From Rugalucina vietnamica (lineage: Eukaryota; Mollusca; Bivalvia; Lucinida; Lucinidae): a stretch of 64,000 nt of DNA. Below, one piece after another: positions 33,956 through 47,985 of this stretch; positions within the stretch are counted from its first letter, which is position 1; each line of letters opens with the position of its first letter. The DNA is taken from assembly GCA_964017185.1 (NCBI GenBank), contig OZ024879.1, positions 44,709,883-44,773,882 on the forward strand, given 5' to 3'. The notes under the pieces were generated by a model, which had not been told where the DNA came from, made no database searches, and was given only the letters and a program-made list of their open reading frames with translations. The position numbers and the translations under genes were made by a program.

Positions 33956-35480
33956 CAGGGTTGGGGTAATTAAAATTGTAATTGTAATTAATTGCAATTT
34001 AATTACATTTTTCAAAATAATTGAAAATAATTGTAATTCAGTCTTTACTTTAATTACAATAATTGAAATGTAATGAATTACAGTGTCAAAAAGGGGTGTA
34101 ATTAACAATTACTTTTGAATTACTTTTAATTACTTTAAAGAAAAATATCTCTCAGATATATTTAAAGATTAATATTGTAAGAGTGCACTACAGATTATTC
34201 TGTTGTATATTTTTTCTTGCACATCTAACTGAAGTATCTGGTCAATCATACAGTACTCAAATAAAAATACATTCTCATAGACATCAGTTACAACAGTAGA
34301 AAAAAATTGTCTATTCATCAATAAAACTGTTTCTCATTCTACTGACAAAATTAAGTCTAGGGTACTTGTAAACCTTTTCTAACTTATGATGTATTATCTT
34401 ACAATAACACCAAACAATGATTGAGCTAAGAAAGTGTGAAAACTCAATTATTGTCTTTTCTTTTGTTCTGTGATTGGTGTATTGTCCCCAATTGCTGTTA
34501 ATTTTTCACACCTCACTGACAGACTCATAATTGAATAAGATGCATTGTACAGAAATGTGTTTTAGGCTATTTAAAGGTTTTGAAGTCACTTAAACCAAAA
34601 CCAAAAAAGGTCACAAAATTAAACTCCTTTCCTTCAGGGACCCATTCTATTGCTAATTAGAGTGAACTTGAATATCATGTTTTCCAAATGGGAAACTGAA
34701 AGAAATTATTGGTCAAACAATTCATTGTCATGTTTTTATGATTGCAAGGTACCTGTTCGGTCAGATAGTTAAGCTGATGTTAAGACTCTTTTAAGTTACA
34801 TTATTGGGATGTTCCCGTTTCGCCTACTCCCATTTCGCCTATAGATGATTTGTCCCATTTCACCTACTCCAATTTCGCCTACACCAGAAATTTTCACTAT
34901 TCCCGTTTCGCCTACTCATTCAATATGGATGAATAACAAGATAAAATAATGTTTTAAAACATGATATTCATTTAAATATGCAAATACATTTTAAGGGTGA
35001 GAGTTAACAATTTTCAGTCACGTCAGAAGAGATATACTGCTTCCTTATAATAAATCAGGGATATGAGGAGTTGTTATATTTGCAACTAAATTTTTGGCAT
35101 TTGATGCGAAACACGTGTCAACCTTATAACCATATCATTTAATGGTTAATTCAATATACATTTACATCATTAGTTTAAAACATTCCAAAAAGACAAGGAA
35201 GACACTAAGTACAAAAGGTTCCTGACAGATGATTCTTAACACTCCAAGTGTTGTCAAATTTTAATTCCATTTATCAGCATTTTGGGACTTCGAAATTTCA
35301 TGCATCTCAACGGTATGTGCAAAGTAATTGTATGTAATGAATTACATTGGGCTAAGTAATTGTATGTAATGAATTACTTTACTGAAATGCCTAGTAATTG
35401 TAATTGTAATTTAATTGAACAAATGTCAATGTAATTGTAATTCAATTAATTACTTTTCAAAATAATTGACCCCAAGCCTG
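33956..35480. mobile_element. Non-autonomous hAT-type transposon, 1525 bp
   Basis: Ends CAGGGTTGGGG and CCCCAAGCCTG form inverted repeats, and CTGATAGT is duplicated exactly on both sides (33948-33955, 35481-35488). The terminal 180 bp on each side are iterations of GTAATTGTAATT-like words. The middle (34805-34920) repeats CCCATTTCGCCTACT. No transposase frame. Confidence 0.85.
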
Positions 35481-35521
35481 CTGATAGTCCGGAGAAAGAA
35501 ACTACAGCTACATATACATTT

Positions 35522-35756
35522 GTGTAACCTCGTGGGAAAACCAACAATGTGGTTTCCGAACAGGTCCGACACAAACCAACCTGTACAAGCACAGAAAAGA
35601 GCTAGAAGCTTGAAATTTCGGATTTAAGTAGAAGAGGAATTGTTCTATCCGAGTAGCGAAAACAAAGGTGCTGATCAGCTTCGCTGTTACCGCGAAGCTG
35701 ATCTGCGTTTTTGTTTTAGCTTATGCAGATTGTTGGTTTTCCCATGAGGCGGCTCA
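35522..35756. mobile_element. Family D MITE
   Basis: Left end eroded (GTAACCTCGTGGG); core TTCGCTGT versus ACCGCGAA has one uncompensated mismatch. Confidence 0.75.
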
Positions 35757-35839
35757 TTTATTGGCCTCTATATATGGCTGACCACTTTTATTTTCCCCTG
35801 GTTAAATATATTTGTTTATTAAGAATCTGATTGGAACCC

Positions 35840-35997
35840 AGCCTGAGCACAGACCCACTTTGAGCCACCAGACTCACCAAATGTCACAGAGGTGAGGGGG
35901 GGAATAGAAGATGGCCTGACCAGGCTTCGAACCAAAGTGACTCTTGATTGATTCGGGCATTGAACTACCAATGGAGTACCAAGTCACATCATCACAA
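35840..35997 (-). mobile_element. tRNA-derived SINE
   Basis: The minus strand has an A-box-like TTGGTACTCCATTGGTAGTTC and B box GGTTCGAAGCC. Confidence 0.5.
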
Positions 35998-36099
35998 GCC
36001 AAAGGTCTACTGGTTACACTTTAATACACTTTAAATATTATTTGGTTGTCTGACACACTGATTCTGTTCAATCTATTGGCAGCTGTGCCCTTTGCATTG

Positions 36100-36215
36100 G
36101 TCATACATGTGATATCTCCCTATTTCGGAGGGATCTCCCTATTTTTGAGCTAATCTCCCTATTTTGAAAAGTAAATCTCCCTATTTGGCTTCTCAGATGT
36201 ATCACATGTATGGCA
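36100..36215. repeat. Element built of ATCTCCCTATTT words, copy 1
   Basis: CATACATGTGATA at the left and TATCACATGTATG at the right are inverted; four to five ATCTCCCTATTT units lie between. Confidence 0.6.
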
Positions 36216-36312
36216 TTAGTATATGAAAAAGAGCAGGTCTCCTGAAGAGATTTTATTTTCTGATTTTGCAGCATGGCAGCTTTATTGTGATGTCTGACTG
36301 CTGGCAGTCAAT

Positions 36313-36388
36313 ATGGCATCAAACCAACAACATGATGTTGATGGGTGTGTACAGAAACTTGTCCGCCTTGATGTAGACCCGAAACAAA
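36313..36388 (+). CDS. Kinase exon 1 (coding)
   Basis: ATG GCA TCA ... to a GTAAGT donor, phase 1. A TTTTGCAG acceptor-like site ends at 36271, so this exon may begin at 36272 with a short 5' UTR. That UTR holds an upstream ATG with a 5-codon frame. Confidence 0.75.
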
Positions 36389-39300
36389 GTAAGTAAAAAA
36401 GCTTTACTGAATTTATGCACCTGTCTCAGAGTTTGAGTACAGAGATTTGCATGAAGAATAAATCAAGATTCCAGAAATCTGGTCTAATTCCGGTCTCATG
36501 GTTAAAAAATTAATGTGATATCCAATATCCATACACGTGTGGGCCATCAAACTTGTAAAACTAACTGCCATATGAGCCGCGATGCGAGAAAACTAGATTT
36601 TTGCCTATGTGTAAACAAAGGCACAGATAAGCTGTGCAGTAACTGATCAGTGCCTTTGTTTTCGCTACACGGATAGTACAGTTTCTCTTCTCTTAAATCC
36701 AAAATTCCAAGCTTCTAGCCTGCTTCTGTGACTTTTAAATACAGGTTGATTTTGTGTCGGACCCAGTCAGAAACCCCGAAGACTGGCTTTCTCGCGTCGC
36801 GGCTCATATATAAGAAAACCTGTCTTCATTGTTTTTGACCAGCTCCAGCACAATACAAAAACATGCCTATGTAATATACTGTTGTAAAAATTGAAAATTT
36901 TTAATAGAAATTTTTTGATATTTTTCTCATTTTGGCTCAAAACATAGATTATTAGAACCGCCTCGCCGAAGTGGTATTAACACGTACCCAGAATCTATGT
37001 TTCGGAGTTAAAATTAGAAAAATAGGTAAACCCCTGCATATCCCAATTTTTCTATATAAAAGAGGGGTTTAAGGGGGGTATATATATTGCACAGACGTCA
37101 CATGTTTTCCTGATGACAATCAAGATTCTAGACTGTACAGCCACAGAAGATTATTCAATAAATAAGCTAGTGGCTTGACGTTCGAGATTGAATTTGAAGG
37201 AGGTATTGTGCTATCTACTGGTATATTGTGGAAAGAAAAGAAAAAACAAAACAAACATGCTGCATTATAGATGTATATGGCTTCCTTTCAAAAAAAAATA
37301 AAATCATGTTCACAATCTTTCATCATTTTTGCAGCAAAATTTTCTTCATAAGCCACTCATGATGTTTATACATGTACTCATATTTTTCAGATGGTATTGA
37401 TATAGCCAAGACAATACAGGATCTGTCCCCTACCACCCAGCAATCTATTGGAGTTCTTCTCAGCAGCATTTCTAAAGGGGATGGTAAGATCTAGGGCTAA
37501 TCGTGATCTTTTCACCGCGACGATTCTTATTGCGTCAACCCAAAATATTTTGAATCAAATCCAAGGTCAGTCAGCGTGTTTTCCGAAAATAAAAGTCACT
37601 TGTCCTATTAGTAGTACAGAGCTGTGTCAAATGAAAAGCTGTTGATTTTCCAATAACCTTTTTTGACGAGGCAGTTTATCTCATTCAGTCTCATTTTTCT
37701 ATAATAAATCTACCCTATAATTGATCTTCATCTAATTGATTTCCTCTAAGCTTATGATAATGATGTAAATCAAGATAAAACATTGATAAATTCAAGTGAT
37801 ATATTTTCCTTTTCTCTGAGCATGGTTTCGGATGTTAAAATTATACGAAACAAGGGCACAAAGAACGAACTTCAATCGAAAGAATTTGTTTGATGTATAC
37901 TCAGCGTCAATGAAAAGTTACCAGTAAATCAGGTTCAATTAACACAGGGCAATATTTGAATTATTCTGAAAAGACAATTGCTGATACTTCAGCATTCATT
38001 TTCATGGCATAGAATGCCATCCATTATTGCTATTGAAAACCGTGCTCATCTCAGCAGAAAAGATTATACACAGTCCTTGACAAATGTCAGAAGCTTCCAT
38101 TGAAATGAATGGGGAAATGCTAAATTTGGGTACTACCTAAAAGTAAGGTTCTCTATTCCGGCAGTCCATGCAAAAATTTAAACAAATTTGGTGGCGTTTT
38201 CACTGCAGGTGTTAGAGACATGAGAAGACATGATTGATGAAGACTTGTGAGAATAGCGTTTTCTAGTACTCAAAAATTCTGAAAATCACAATTTGCACTT
38301 GTTGCGCGTGCACCATAGCTCTATGGCTAGTGGAACTGTTGAATGTCTAAATCAATTGCTGTTGACCAGAATCATGAATGAAACTGCAATTTTTGAAAGA
38401 CATTTTATCTTTTTCAAAATTATATCAGAATTTTAGTGGTGGTAACTTTTCATTGATGCTGAGTATGTAAATTTTGACCCCGCATTCACAGTACATGACC
38501 TAAAAATATTTCATTGACAGGTCGTGTTTTCTCACGTTTACATAGCAGCTTTCGTCGCGCCTTTCTGCAATTGATTGTATGAGCCCTGTCACAAGAATTC
38601 TTTTAAGAATATTTGATTTGGTATTACACAAACAAACAGCCACAGATATACATGTAACTTAAATATAAAAATTGAGGCTTATTAGAGCCTTTGGCAGTTA
38701 ATTGTGAAACAATGTAAACTTCATGAATACAAGTTTCTGAATAACCATGGAGGCTTTCAAAAGAATATTGTGGCTTGGATATCCTTCATATGACATGATT
38801 CAACATCAGGAAAACTTGCCCATGCAATATACAGATTTTTTTCAGCTGTATGTTTTGGATCAAATATAAGAAAATTAGATATACCCCTGCAAACCTCAGT
38901 TTTGCTATATAAAAGTGGGGTTAAAGGGGGTACACATTTCATGGACATGTTTTTCTGATGGTAATGCATGCATGATAATTTTGAATTGTCTTTATAATTT
39001 CAGCATTCATTGATTATGATGCACAGGGCAAACAAATCATTGAATATAAAGAGAGTAAAAGGTATGCCACTAAAATGTGAGCCGCGACGTGAGAAAACCG
39101 GTCTTCGGGGTTTCTGACCAGGTCTGATGCAAACCGGCCTGTATAGTCACAGAAGAATGTTAGATGCTTGAAGTCTTCGGTATATGTAGAGGAGGAAGTG
39201 AACTGTCCGTGTAGCGAAATTAAAGGCGCTGATCAGCTGTGCCGTAACTGCGCCTTTTTTGGCGAAGAATGTCACGCAAAAAAAAAAAAACAAAAAAACT

Positions 39301-40928
39301 GCGCCTTTGTTTTCGCATATATATGCTAAAATCCATTTTTTTTCATGAGGTGGCTCATGTGATTAATCATTTTGAACATCATAAAAATTGTCATGAGGGT
39401 TATTTGACTTGGACAACTCTGACCCAGGATCCTATAACAGATTACATACGACTGTAGCATTTTTTTTAATCAGTGATTTTTTTTTTTTTTTTGCATTTTT
39501 GGAATGGTACCAGTACCGGCCCAATTGGGAAAAATAGCGACTGGGATGCATGAAAATTAGCATTATGCCTTGTCACAAATATCAGATTCATTGACTAATT
39601 ATGGCTTTTAAGTTTTAACAGTACATATATATGAGCCGCATCGTGAGAAAACCGGATTTTTGCCTAGGCGAAAACAAAGGCGCAGATCAGCTTCGCGGTA
39701 ACCGCGAAGCTGATCAGCGCCTTTGTTTTCGCTACACGGATAGTACAATTTCTCTTCTTCTTAAATCCGAAATTGCAAGCTTCTAGCTCTTTTCTGAGCT
39801 TGTACAGGCCGATTTATGTCGGACCTGGTCGGAAACCCCGAAGACCGGTTTTCTCGCGTCGCGACTCATATATGGTTGCAGTTGACAGTTGGGGAAACTT
39901 ACTCAGATTGGGAATTTTGAACCAAGCATTTGGGGAAAAAAAGATACTTTTTGGCATTGAGAACGACTCCTAAAACCGGAGTTAGTTATACAGCGAAAAA
40001 AATCACTGTTAAATTACATCATTTGATGCATTTGTGTAAATCAGGTTCATGTGAAATGATCCGCCTCGTGGGAAAACCAACAATGTGGCTTCCGAGCAGG
40101 TGCATCACAAACCCACCTGTGCAGTCACAGAAGATGGCTAGAAGCTTGAAATTTTAGATTTAGAAAGAAGAGGAATTGTACTATCCGTGTAGCGAAAACA
40201 AAGGGGCTGATCAGCTTCGCGGTTACCGCGAAGCTGATCTGCGTCTTTGTTTTCGCATATGCAGATTGTTGGTTTTCCCATGAGGCGGCTCTAATATCTA
40301 CCAGTCATGCAAAACTGATATGAGCCGTGGCACAAGAAAACTGGACCTTGGGCCGTGGCAGAAGAAAACCAGTCCTCTGGGTTCAAACCAGGTCCAACAC
40401 AAACCGACCATAGCAGCTACAGAAGCAGCTAGAAACTTGAAATTTTGGATTTAAGAAGAAGATGGATTGCACTATCTGAGTAGCGAAAACGAAGGCTCTG
40501 ATCATCTGTGCAGCTGATACGCGCCTTTGATTTTTGCTTAGACAGAAATCATTTTTTCTCATGATGTGGCTCATTTTATATGCTTGAATCATAACCTATA
40601 TACGCCAAGTATGGTTAAATGCCATGCACATTTTTCTTAGACATGGTTATACATGCATAACAAGAAATGGAAAACTGTTTTTCATACATGTGATACACTA
40701 GAGGAGCCAAATAGGGAGATTTCTCTTTCCAAATAGGGAGAATGATTAAACAGAGAAGGAATTTCTTGACTTGAAGTAGGGACATCCAAAATTCAAAATG
40801 GGAGATGTATAAGATATATAGGGAATTTCTGAAATTCCAAGTAGGGAGATTTTGTCCAAAATAGGGTGATCCCTCCGAAATAGGGAGATATCACATATAT
40901 GGTGGTTTTAATCATGTTTTATTTATTT

Positions 40929-40969
<41 letters not shown>

Positions 40970-43900
40970 CAGGAACCAATTCTATGATGCCTCTCAAGCT
41001 AATGTCATAGCAATTCCTAGAACCGACGACGAGGTGAAACTAAAAATAGATTCCTGTTTAGAGCTAGTCAAATACTTGAAAACTGAGAAATCTCCATCGG
41101 GGGTTCTTCTAGACAAAACTAAAGTAAGTTGGGTTGCTTTATTTGCTGTTTTATGTCCCACTCAACAGTTAAAAAGTCATATGGAGTCTCATTGAAAGAC
41201 TGGAGAATCCTAACAAACCCAATACTCCATTGGGCTTTTTTTGTTGGGGGTGGGGTGGGGGGGTAAAAAACTCTCTTTTTTCAGTAATGAGGAAACAAGA
41301 GAAACATTAGGAAAACTTGCCCATGCAATTTTTTTTTAAGTTTTAAGAATTGAAAATTTTCAGTAGAAAAATTTTGAAATTCTCATTTTTGCTTAAAACA
41401 TTTGTTGTGGGTGCGGGTGCACGTAAGAACTGCCTCTCTGATACTGTTTTGCTACATAACAGTGGGGTTAAGGAGGTATTTATTTTACAGGCTTGTTTTC
41501 AGAATGGAATGTGCAATAAGTATTGATAAACTGCATACCGGAGGTTTACCTAGGAAAAGTTTTGGCACGATGAAATACTGGTTCTATGTGGCTTCAAATC
41601 TGTTGAAGACCCATAGATAGTTGCAATTTTAACAGTAATGCTGCTAAAAGGATTCAAATATACATATGAGCCTCCTCATGGGAAAACCAACAATCTGCAT
41701 ATGCGAAAACAAAGACGCAGATCAGCTTCACGGTAACTGCGAAGCTGATCAGCGCCTTTGTTTTCGCTACTCGGATAGTACAATTCCTCCTCTACTTAAC
41801 TCCAAAATTTCAAGCTTCTAGCCATCTTCTGTGACGGTACAGGCCGGTTTTTGTTGGACCTGGTCGGAAACCACATTGTTGGTTTTCTCACGAGATGGCT
41901 CATATGATAAAAGATATAAAAATGACCTTGATTATGCCCCCAACTTTGAAAAAGTTGGAAGGGCATATTGCTTTCGGCTTGTCTGTCTGTGTGTGCGTCT
42001 GTTAACTTTTGAACCGTGAATGCTACGGTTTTGAAATTTCATATGCACATTCCTCATGAAAAAATAGTTGACCCGTATTTTTTTTTCATGCCTGAGTTAT
42101 GCCCCTTTTCTGAGTTATGTCCCTTTGAAAACAAAATTTGAAAATCTTGTGTGCAAGATATCTCAAAAAGTATTTAAGCTAGAGCCTTCATATTTGGTAC
42201 ATTTGTTTGGGCTGAGGGGTAGATGACCTGATTAACTTTTGAGAACTTTCCGTCAATTTTTTACAAAAATACGGAATTTTGAAATTTTGATTGATTTTTT
42301 CCACTTTTCGGTGAAATTTGAAACTTTTGAATGGTGAATGCTAGGGTTTTGAAATTTCATATTCACATTCCTCATGAAAAAATAGTTGACCGGTATGTTT
42401 TTGTATGGCCAAGTTATGCCCCTTTTTTGAGTTATGTCCCTTTTAAAACAAAATTTGAAAATCTTGTGTGCAAGATATCTCCAAAAGTATTGAAGCTAGA
42501 GCCTTCATATTTGGTACACTTGTTGGGGCTGAGAAGTAGATGAACTTTTGAGAACTTTCCGTCAAATTTTGACAAAAATACAGAATTTTGAAATTTTTAT
42601 TGATTTTTCCACTTTTCGGTGAAATTTGAGACCTTTTAACGGTGAATGATAGGGTTTTGAAATTTCATATACAGATTCCTCATGAAAAAATAGTTGGCCT
42701 GTATTTTTTTTAAAGTATGTGTTATGCCCCTTGTTGGAATACTGTCCCTTTGAAAACAAATTTTGAAAATCTTGTGTGCAAGATATCTCAAAACGTATTT
42801 GAGGTAGAGCGTTCATATTTGGTATGCTGGTTGGGGCTGAGAAGAAGATCACCTGATTAACTTTTGGGGACTCTCTGTCAAATTTTGACAAAATAACTCC
42901 ATTTTTAAATTTTTACTTCATTTCTAACTTGCCTGCAAAAAAGCTTACATTCTGTTTCTGGATCGAGGTCAAAACAATCACAACCGAACAGCTTCTTCAG
43001 GAAATTAAATTTGACTGCATTCGAATGAAATAAATGAATCATACAAACTGCCAGTTTAGGGACAAGCATACAGTTGGGGGCATAGTGTTTTACAAACACG
43101 CATTTCTAGTTTATGCTGTACATTCTAGTTAGAAACCCCAAAGACTTTTAAGATATAGCTCTTAAATTTTTCAGATCAGTATACCCCCCTCAAAGAAATA
43201 CAGGGAAGGCCATGAATTTGAGAAAACAAAGAAAGTTCTTGGCTCGGGTAACTCTGCAGGAGATATCATTGTCGTCAAGGACAAAAAGACTGGAGCTGAA
43301 CATGCCCAGAAAACTGTGAGTTTTGTTTTGATCTGGGCCAAATCATTTGAGCCTGTGCATGAGAAAAACAACAGTCTTATATGCGAAAACAAAGACGCAG
43401 ATCAGCTGTGCAGTAACTGCACAGCTGATCAGCGCCTTTGTTTTCGCCACACAGATAGTACTATTCCTCTTCAATTATATCCAAAGTTTCAAGCTTCTAG
43501 CTTTATGCTGTGTCTGTACAGCCTGGTTTGTGTAGGACCTGGTAGGAAACCCAAAATGTTGGTTTTCTCATGCACAGTCTCATTTGGTTTGGTTATGTCT
43601 TAAACTTATGTTTTACAGTAATATTTCAAACACAAAAATCTCAGCTGTGCATAGTTACAGCATTAAATAATATGAGTAGTGTTTTATCACAGATGATTAA
43701 GGGCTTGAAATTCCAGATGGAGGAAAAAGCGAGAAGGTCTCTTTTATTTGGTGAATTGTTTATTTCCAATTTGTTAGCAAGTTCCCTAATTTATAGGAAC
43801 CACACCATGAGAAAACTGGTCTTTGGGGTTTCCGACCAAGTTTGACACAATCGGGCCTTTGCACCTACAGAAGATGGTTAGAAACTTGAAATTTTGGCTT

Positions 43901-46900
43901 TAGGAAGATGAAGAAATGTACTATCCATCTAGCGAAAACAAAGGCGCTGATCAGCTTCGTAGTTACTGCACAGCTGATCTGTGCCTTTGTTTTTGCATAG
44001 GCCAAAATCCGGTTTTTATCATGACAAGGCTCTTATGGTAATATTCCAAACACAAAAACTCTCAGCTGTGCGTAGTTGCAGCATAAAATGATTTGAGTTC
44101 AAGTCTCTTGTTACGTTAAAATTTACTTTCATAGTTTCTGACAACTACTAGACTCACAGATGATTAATGGCTTGAAATTCCTGATGGAGGAAAAAGGGAG
44201 ACGGTCATGAAACTTTTTTTGGTGAATTGTCTATTTTCAATTTATTAGTGAGTTCCTGAATTTCTATTATGAGTCAGGATGAAAAGGTGATATCTTTGAA
44301 TTTGTGAGGCAACATATTGGCATGTATTGGCAAAAAATAAGTTGTTGAGATGAATTCCAAACTTACAATTTATATTTAGCAATGAGCAATTGTGATGCTT
44401 AAATCCACAACTGACCAGATACCAAATCAGTTCTCAATTCACTGTAAATCTGCTTTCGAATATATTTTTGCTTCTCTATTAAGTTAACTTCAGATAAACT
44501 TTTTATACAGATGATGATCTCAGTATTTCGAGAAGACGAGATACGATGTTGGGTGGACATGTCTGACAGTGGTTGTGTCCCTTCCCTCTACCTCTTCAGA
44601 ATTGAAAACAATAAAGTCTCAATCCATATGGAAATTCTACAGAAAGGTATCACTAATTGAGCCACCTCGTGATAAAACCAACAATGTGTTTATTGAACAG
44701 GTCCAACACAAACCGGACTGTACAGCCACAAAAGATGACTAGAGGCTGGAAATTTTGGATTTAGGAAGTGGTGAAATTGTACTATCCGTGTAGTGAAAAC
44801 AAAGGCGCTGATCAGCTTCACAGTTACTGCGAAGCTGATCTGCGTCTTTGTTTTCGCATAGGCTAAAATCTGGTTTTCTCATGACGAGGCTCATATCATC
44901 TCCCATAGTCATTTGGAAAAGTGGGGCTATACTGGATTCACCCTGTCCTTCCGTGATTCCGTGGTTCCGTGATTCCGTGAACACTTTGTTTCCGCTCAAT
45001 ATCTTAAGAACAAATGGACAGAATCTGACCAAATTTTGTATGCACATCAACATTGACAACATCTACCTTGGGATTGTTGCCCGTCATTTTTCACAAAATT
45101 TTGACGGAGTTACGACCCTTGATTGACGTCAGAATTTCGTTTCCGCTCAATATCTCGAGAACAAATTGACAGAATCTGACCAAATTTTGTATGCACATCA
45201 ACATTGACAACATCTAGCTTGGTATTGTTGCCCGTCATTTTTCGCAAAATTTTGAAGGAGTTATGGCCCTTGATTGACGTCATAATTTCGTTTCCGCTCA
45301 ATATCTTGAGAACTGACCAAATTTTGTATGCACATTAACATTGACAACATCTAGCTTGGGATTGTTGCCCGTCATTTTTCGCAAAATTTTGAAGCAGTTA
45401 CGGCCCTTGATTGACGTCAGAATTTTGTTTCCGCTCAATATCTCGAGAACAAATTGACAGAATCTTACCAAAATTTATATGCACATCAACATTGACAACA
45501 TCTAGCTTGGGATTGTTGCCCGTCATTTTTCGCAAAATTTTGACGGAGTTATGGCCCTTGATTGACGTCAGAATTTTGTTTCCGCTCAATATCTCCAGAA
45601 CAAATTGATAGAATCAGACCAAAATTTATATGCACATCAACATTGACAAGATCTAGCTTTGGATTGTTGCCATTCATTTTTCGCAAAATTTTGACAGAGT
45701 TACGGCCCTTGACTGATGACAGAATTTCGTTTCCGCTCAATATCTTGAGAACAAATTGACAGAATCTGACCAAATTTTGTATGCACATCAACATCGACAA
45801 GATCTAGCTTGGGATCGTTGCCTGTCATTTTTCGCAAAATTTTGATGGAGTTATGGCCCTTGACTGATGTCAGAATTTCGTTTCCGCTCAATATCTCGAG
45901 AACGAATTGACAGAATCTGACCAAATTTTGTATGCACATCAACATTGACAAGATCTAGCTTGGGATTGTTGCATGTCATTTTTCGCAAAATTTTGATGGA
46001 GTTATGGCCCTTGACTGACGTCAGAATTTCATTTTCGCTCAATATCTCGAGAACCAATTAACAGAATCTGACCAAATTTTGTATGCACATCAGTATTGAC
46101 AAGATCTAACTTGGGATTGTTGCCCGTCATTTTTTTTCGCAAAATTTTGACTGAGTTATGGCCCTTGATTGACGTCAGAATTTTGTTTCTGTTCTATATC
46201 TTGAGAGCCGAATGACAGAATCTGACCAAATTTTGTATGCACATTAACATTGACAAGATCTAGCTTGTGATTATTGCCTGTCATTTTTCACATCATTTTG
46301 ACGGAATTACGGCCCTTGATTGACGTCAGAATTTAGTTTCCGCTCAATATCTCCAGAACAAATTGACAGAATCTGACCAAAATTTATATGCACATCAACA
46401 TTGTTAAGATCTAGCTTGGGATTGTTGCCTGTCATTTTGCAAAGTTTTGACGCAGTTGTGGCCCTTGATTGACGTCAGAATTTCGTTTCCAGTCAATATC
46501 TCGAGAACAAATTGATAGAATCTGACCAAATTTAATATGCACATCAACATTGACATGATCTAGCTTGACGTTGTTGCCCGTCATTTTTCACAAAATTTTG
46601 ACGGAGTAACAGCCCTTGGTTGACGTCAGAATATAGTTTCCACTCAATATATTGAGAATGAATTGACAGAAACTGACCAAATTTTGTATGCACATCAACA
46701 TTGACAAGATCTAGCTTGGGATTGTTGCCTGTCATTTTTTGCAAAATCTTAACAGAGTTTTGGCCCTTGATTGATGTCAGAATTTTGTTTCTGCTCAATA
46801 CCTTGAGAACAAATTGTCAGAATCTTTTTATGTGCATCAACATTAACAAGATCTAACTTGGGATTGTTGCCAGTCATTGTTTGTGTCACCCTGGCACAAA

Positions 46901-47952
46901 GCTCAGAAGCGGGGCTATAGTCAGATCCTCTGACAATTCTAGTTTTCATAGTGATAGTACATAGGAGCAAATTGCTTGAATTGTAACATTCATTTTAATG
47001 CTGAGAGCCACCCAAAAAAAACACACCTGGCAGGCTGGCACACACGCAAGCAGAACTTGGCTTGTCTCACGTGCCCCCTGTGGAACTCAAACCCACACCG
47101 GACACAGTGATGAAATGAGAATGATTAAGCGTGTAAATGAAATCAAGGCTCTTAACCACTTGGCCACAGGGGCCACCTGTTTAATTTGACCTGTATATGT
47201 ATTACATTTTCTTTTTCACTTTCATTATTGACATATCACTATATATTTTTTTTTCCAGCCATAACACTACGCAGCATAATAGATGAACATATGTGTAATA
47301 TAGCTGAGCAGGACAGAAGTCTCATTAAACCATTCTCCTTGTATGTGATGAAGGGTGTCCTTGATGCGGTGTCTACACTGCACCAGAAAGGATGGGCACA
47401 TCATGATCTACACGGTACGTTTCTCATCAGGAAAACATCTCTGTGTAAACTCCCTTGAACCCCATTTTCACATAGTAAAATGGGGTATAAAGCGGTATAC
47501 ATGTACCTATCTTTCTTATTTTTGATCCAAAACATAGATTGTGAGTACTCGTTAGAGGCGGTTCTAACGTGTATTTACTATCAATGTTTTGAATGCAAAT
47601 AAGAGAAATATCAAAGATTTTCTGCTGAAAATTTTCATTTTTAGAACTTTTAAATTTTTTTTTTTTAAAAAAATCCCTGTATATTGCATGTTTTTTAGCT
47701 CACCTGAGCCGTCAGGCTCACAAGGTGAGCTTCTAGTATACCCATGCTCCGTCGTCCGTCCGTCGTCCGTCCGTCGTCCACCATTTTCAAAGATCTTCTT
47801 CTCTGAAACAGCTTGGCCAATCAAAGCCAAATTTTACATGAAGCATCTATGGGAAGGGGGAACCAATGTGTATATAAATAATCCAGGTCACATGACCAAG
47901 ATGGCCGCCATGCCCATATATGGTAAAAACCCTTCAAAAATCTTCTTCTCCG

Positions 47953-47985
<33 letters not shown>

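Noticed and set aside
45110..46970. Serial minus-strand frames with a recurring ICSRDIERK peptide
   Set aside because: Produced by the 151-bp satellite; the unit length is not a multiple of three, so each unit merely restarts the frame.
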